Of a stretch of DNA of 8,359 bases, positions 6,751 to 8,359 are shown piece after piece. A model generated the notes under the pieces. It worked only from the letters and a program-made list of their open reading frames with translations. It was not told where the DNA came from and did no database searches. Source of the stretch: an uncultured Selenomonadaceae bacterium. Lineage in GTDB: Bacteria; Bacillota; Negativicutes; Selenomonadales; Selenomonadaceae. Positions within the stretch are counted from its first letter, which is position 1. Every line of letters starts with the position of its first letter. Made by a program: the position numbers and the translations under genes. The stretch lies in assembly GCA_905236665.1 (NCBI GenBank), contig CAJONF010000046.1, positions 1-8,359 on the forward strand, given 5' to 3'.

Positions 6751-7302
6751 ATGAATCCGACAATTTTTGATACTCTCTCCGCCATGCACACCACGGGTTT
6801 TCAGCTCGCTAAAACGTTCGCGACGCTCGGTTTAGGTTTCAGCATTGGCAAAAATATTATCAGAGCCATTCGCGGAAAAATTCGCGGTGGCGTAGCTATG
6901 GCTAACGTTCTTCGTGACGCGGTGATTTTTTTCGTCTTGAGTTACGTTGGCGGTGCACTGGCTGGCGGGGCAATGAAAATGATAGCGGGCGAAAATCTTT
7001 CCTTGAATTTCAATGTGACAAATATTGGTGGCACGGCTGGCGAATTATCATCTGCTGCAAATGATTTGATTAATCGTGTGACGGGCGGTATATTTGAAAT
7101 GTTGTCTTCAGCGGGAAATTCTGCGGGCGATACTTTGACTATGGCGACGGCTGGCACTTCAATGGGCGGCACAGTCTCCGCTATCGTCGAAACTTTCAGC
7201 ACGATAGGTTCAATGACAGGCTCGGCTACAATTTCTGCTATTCCGGCTGTGTTGTTCGGTGCGGTTATCGGCGTGATTTATGCTTTTCTTTTTAACAAGT
7301 GA
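6751..7302 (+). CDS. Unrecognised small membrane protein, Gly/Ala/Ser/Thr-rich
   Basis: I do not recognise this 183-residue protein. It has a moderately hydrophobic stretch at about 17-40 and a basic turn (RAIRGKIRGG, 38-47). A clear membrane segment spans about 57-78 (VIFFVLSYVGGALAGGAM). A low-complexity Gly/Ser/Thr/Ala region follows (about 93-160, with NIGGTAGELSSAAND and TMATAGTSMGG). A second clear membrane segment spans about 160-181 (AIPAVLFGAVIGVIYAFLF), ending in FNK. No cysteine is present and no enzyme motif is visible. ATG 6751 is the first start after the peptidase stop, 12 bases downstream and in the same frame, but no Shine-Dalgarno sequence precedes it. Translation may be coupled to the peptidase, or begin at Met12 (6784), which is no better served. 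dapA starts 23 bases after its stop, so the three genes probably share a transcript. Codon use resembles its neighbours, supporting a real gene. Confidence 0.72.
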   Translation: MNPTIFDTLSAMHTTGFQLAKTFATLGLGFSIGKNIIRAIRGKIRGGVAMANVLRDAVIFFVLSYVGGALAGGAMKMIAGENLSLNFNVTNIGGTAGELSSAANDLINRVTGGIFEMLSSAGNSAGDTLTMATAGTSMGGTVSAIVETFSTIGSMTGSATISAIPAVLFGAVIGVIYAFLFNK

Positions 7303-7313
7303 TAAAAATTTTT

Positions 7314-7319
7314 GGAGGG
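7314..7319 (+). promoter_or_regulatory. Ribosome binding site deciding the dapA start
   Basis: GGAGGG lies six to seven bases before ATG 7326. An upstream in-frame GTG at 7299 overlaps the previous gene's stop, but it has no ribosome binding site and would translate through this one. ATG 7326 is therefore the start. Confidence 0.88.
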
Positions 7320-7325
7320 CTTTAC

Positions 7326-8213
7326 ATGAAACAAATTCCGTTTAAAGGCGCGTGTGTCGCCATAGTTACACCGTTCGATGAAACGGGCGTGAACTTTTCC
7401 GAACTCGGCAAAATTATTGACGATCAAATTGCCAACCATACAGACGCCATTTGCATTACAGGTACTACAGGTGAAGCGGCAACCATGAACGATATCGAAC
7501 ACAAAGCCGCGATAAAATTCACCGTTGAGCACGTGGCAGGACGCGTTCCGGTTATCGCAGGTACCGGCTCCAATGACACAGCCTACGCCATTGAACTTTC
7601 TAAATATGCAGAAAAAGTCGGCGTCAATGCTGTCCTGCTCGTCACGCCGTATTATAACAAGTGCACTCAAGCCGGACTCGTTGCACATTACACAAAAATT
7701 GCTGACAGCATTAACATTCCTTCAATTATCTACAATGTGCCGGGGCGCACGGGCGTAAACGTTAAGCCGGAAACTTATGCTAAACTCGCTAAACATCCGC
7801 GCATTGTCGCGATTAAAGAGGCGAACGGCGATTTAACTTCTGTCTTGCGGACGCGTAAACTTTGCGGCGATGATTTGGCGATTTATTCTGGCAATGACGA
7901 CCAAATTATTCCGATTCTTGCATTGGGCGGACAAGGCGTTATTTCTGTGCTCTCGAATGTTGCACCACATGATACGCATTTAATCTGCCAAAATTATTTT
8001 GACGGCAATGTTGACGAGGCGTCGCGTATGCAGATTGATTACTGCGATTTAATCGACGCGCTTTTCTGCGAAGTCAATCCAATTCCCGTCAAAGTCGCCA
8101 TGCGTTTACAAGGCTGGAATGTTGGTGAATTGCGTATGCCGCTCTGTGAACCTGAACCTGTGCACGTTGAACAGATTAAAGCCGCGCTTAAAGCCCACAA
8201 CCTGTTGAAATAG
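7326..8213 (+). CDS. dapA: 4-hydroxy-tetrahydrodipicolinate synthase
   Basis: DapA condenses pyruvate with aspartate-semialdehyde, the first committed step toward diaminopimelate and lysine, in the cytosol. The 295 residues are close to the usual 290-300 and form one (beta/alpha)8 barrel. The Schiff-base lysine is Lys164 in VAIKEA. Thr47 and Thr48 lie in GTTGEA, Tyr136 in IIYNVPGRTG, Arg141 follows it, and Tyr110 lies in TPYYNK. These match the catalytic triad, the substrate-binding Arg and the interface Tyr of the E. coli enzyme with a constant shift of three residues. GRTG and the DapA-type active site argue against the related N-acetylneuraminate lyase. The gene follows the unknown membrane protein by 23 bases, which leaves no room for a lysine riboswitch, and no promoter is obvious in front of it. 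Expression therefore probably comes from upstream. No intrinsic terminator is seen after it. Confidence 0.96.
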   Translation: MKQIPFKGACVAIVTPFDETGVNFSELGKIIDDQIANHTDAICITGTTGEAATMNDIEHKAAIKFTVEHVAGRVPVIAGTGSNDTAYAIELSKYAEKVGVNAVLLVTPYYNKCTQAGLVAHYTKIADSINIPSIIYNVPGRTGVNVKPETYAKLAKHPRIVAIKEANGDLTSVLRTRKLCGDDLAIYSGNDDQIIPILALGGQGVISVLSNVAPHDTHLICQNYFDGNVDEASRMQIDYCDLIDALFCEVNPIPVKVAMRLQGWNVGELRMPLCEPEPVHVEQIKAALKAHNLLK

Positions 8214-8276
8214 GAGGGTTCCAACAGTTAAAGAAAAGTTCTAAAAAGCTAAAAAATTTATAAGGAGGTGAAATCC
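8212..8276 (+). promoter_or_regulatory. Two Shine-Dalgarno-like sequences without a start codon
   Basis: AGGAGGG (8212-8218) overlaps the dapA stop, and AAGGAGGTGA (8262-8271) is an almost full match to the 16S rRNA 3' end. At normal spacing each is followed not by ATG, GTG or TTG but by GTT (8227 and 8277). The reading frames behind them close after 5 and 15 codons. They may be remnants of a start, non-translating ribosome binding sites in a leader, or chance. No gene is called from them. Confidence 0.4.
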
Positions 8277-8359
8277 GTTACTGACAAACTTTTATGTTGC
8301 CCAATGAATTTACTTGCGCTATAATCCTAACTGTACCTGTTCGTTAGCGGGGAATTTAA
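8214..8359 (+). other. Non-coding stretch after dapA, leader of an unseen downstream gene
   Basis: No open frame longer than about 18 codons is supported here. The stretch is A-rich up to 8261, then holds a strong Shine-Dalgarno-like sequence and a promoter. Bases 8327-8331 (CTAAC) and GTTAG near 8343-8347 can pair across an 11-base loop just after the expected transcription start. This weak stem is not convincing as a terminator. Confidence 0.5.
8297..8325 (+). promoter_or_regulatory. Near-consensus promoter facing out of the window
   Basis: TTGCCC (8297-8302) and a perfect TATAAT (8320-8325) are 17 bases apart. It resembles the promoter before the ABC ATPase (TTGCCT, 17 bases, TAGAAT). Transcription would begin near 8332 and serve a gene beyond the right edge. 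Confidence 0.75.

Noticed and set aside
6736..6753. Stop-codon read-through fusing the peptidase to the membrane protein
   Set aside because: The two are in the same frame, but the peptidase is already full length and TAA is the least leaky stop; a short gap with coupled translation is simpler.
7303..7325. Lysine riboswitch before dapA
   Set aside because: Only 23 bases separate dapA from the previous gene, far too short for that riboswitch.
7278..7688. 136-codon open frame on the - strand over the start of dapA
   Set aside because: It overlaps conserved dapA codons and the end of the upstream gene, and shows no family-like features.
8268..8324. 18-residue open frame from GTG inside AAGGAGGTGA
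   Set aside because: The GTG is part of the Shine-Dalgarno sequence itself, so it cannot be served by it.
8294..8347. 17-residue open frame MLPNEFTC...
   Set aside because: It starts about 25 bases from the Shine-Dalgarno sequence and runs through the promoter; nothing supports translation.
8326..8349. LexA-like operator near GTTCG at about 8339-8343
   Set aside because: Only one half-site resembles CGAAC/GTTCG; the other half does not match.

Overview
The window looks like a chromosomal stretch from a bacterium of the Bacillota type. Shine-Dalgarno sites are strong (AAGGAG, GGAGGG). Promoters match the housekeeping sigma consensus, dnaJ directly follows dnaK, and the large peptidase is an M16C protease of a kind common in anaerobic Firmicutes. 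Base composition is intermediate (mid-40s % GC by eye). A Negativicutes/Selenomonadales-like host is plausible, but no rRNA or other decisive marker is present. All genes read on the + strand.

Layout: (1) 2-1813 holds the 3' third of dnaK and a complete dnaJ, the end of a heat-shock chaperone operon. A strong stem-loop lies between the two genes and a rho-independent terminator follows dnaJ. (2) 1848-2673 is a single-gene unit with its own promoter, encoding an ATP-binding protein of the iron-siderophore/cobalamin ABC importer family, with no permease or binding protein beside it. (3) 2684-3764 is a decayed membrane acyltransferase (acyltransferase family 3) gene. It keeps a near-consensus promoter and a good ribosome binding site but is broken by two apparent one-base deletions and two in-frame stops. 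(4) 3769-8213 reads as a probable operon: an extended -10 promoter, a 975-residue M16C zinc metallopeptidase, an unrecognised 183-residue glycine/alanine/serine-rich membrane protein, and dapA (lysine/diaminopimelate biosynthesis). (5) 8214-8359 holds no confident gene. It has two strong Shine-Dalgarno-like sequences without a proper start codon and a near-consensus promoter pointing out of the window.

The genes do not form one obvious pathway. DnaK/DnaJ fold proteins, the M16C enzyme probably clears small unfolded peptides, and DapA feeds the cell wall and lysine supply. I see no mobile element, CRISPR array, tRNA or rRNA. I also find no convincing new defence or biosynthetic system. The most informative irregularities are the broken acyltransferase, the dnaK-dnaJ stem-loop, the unknown membrane protein between the peptidase and dapA, and the start-less ribosome binding sites after dapA.
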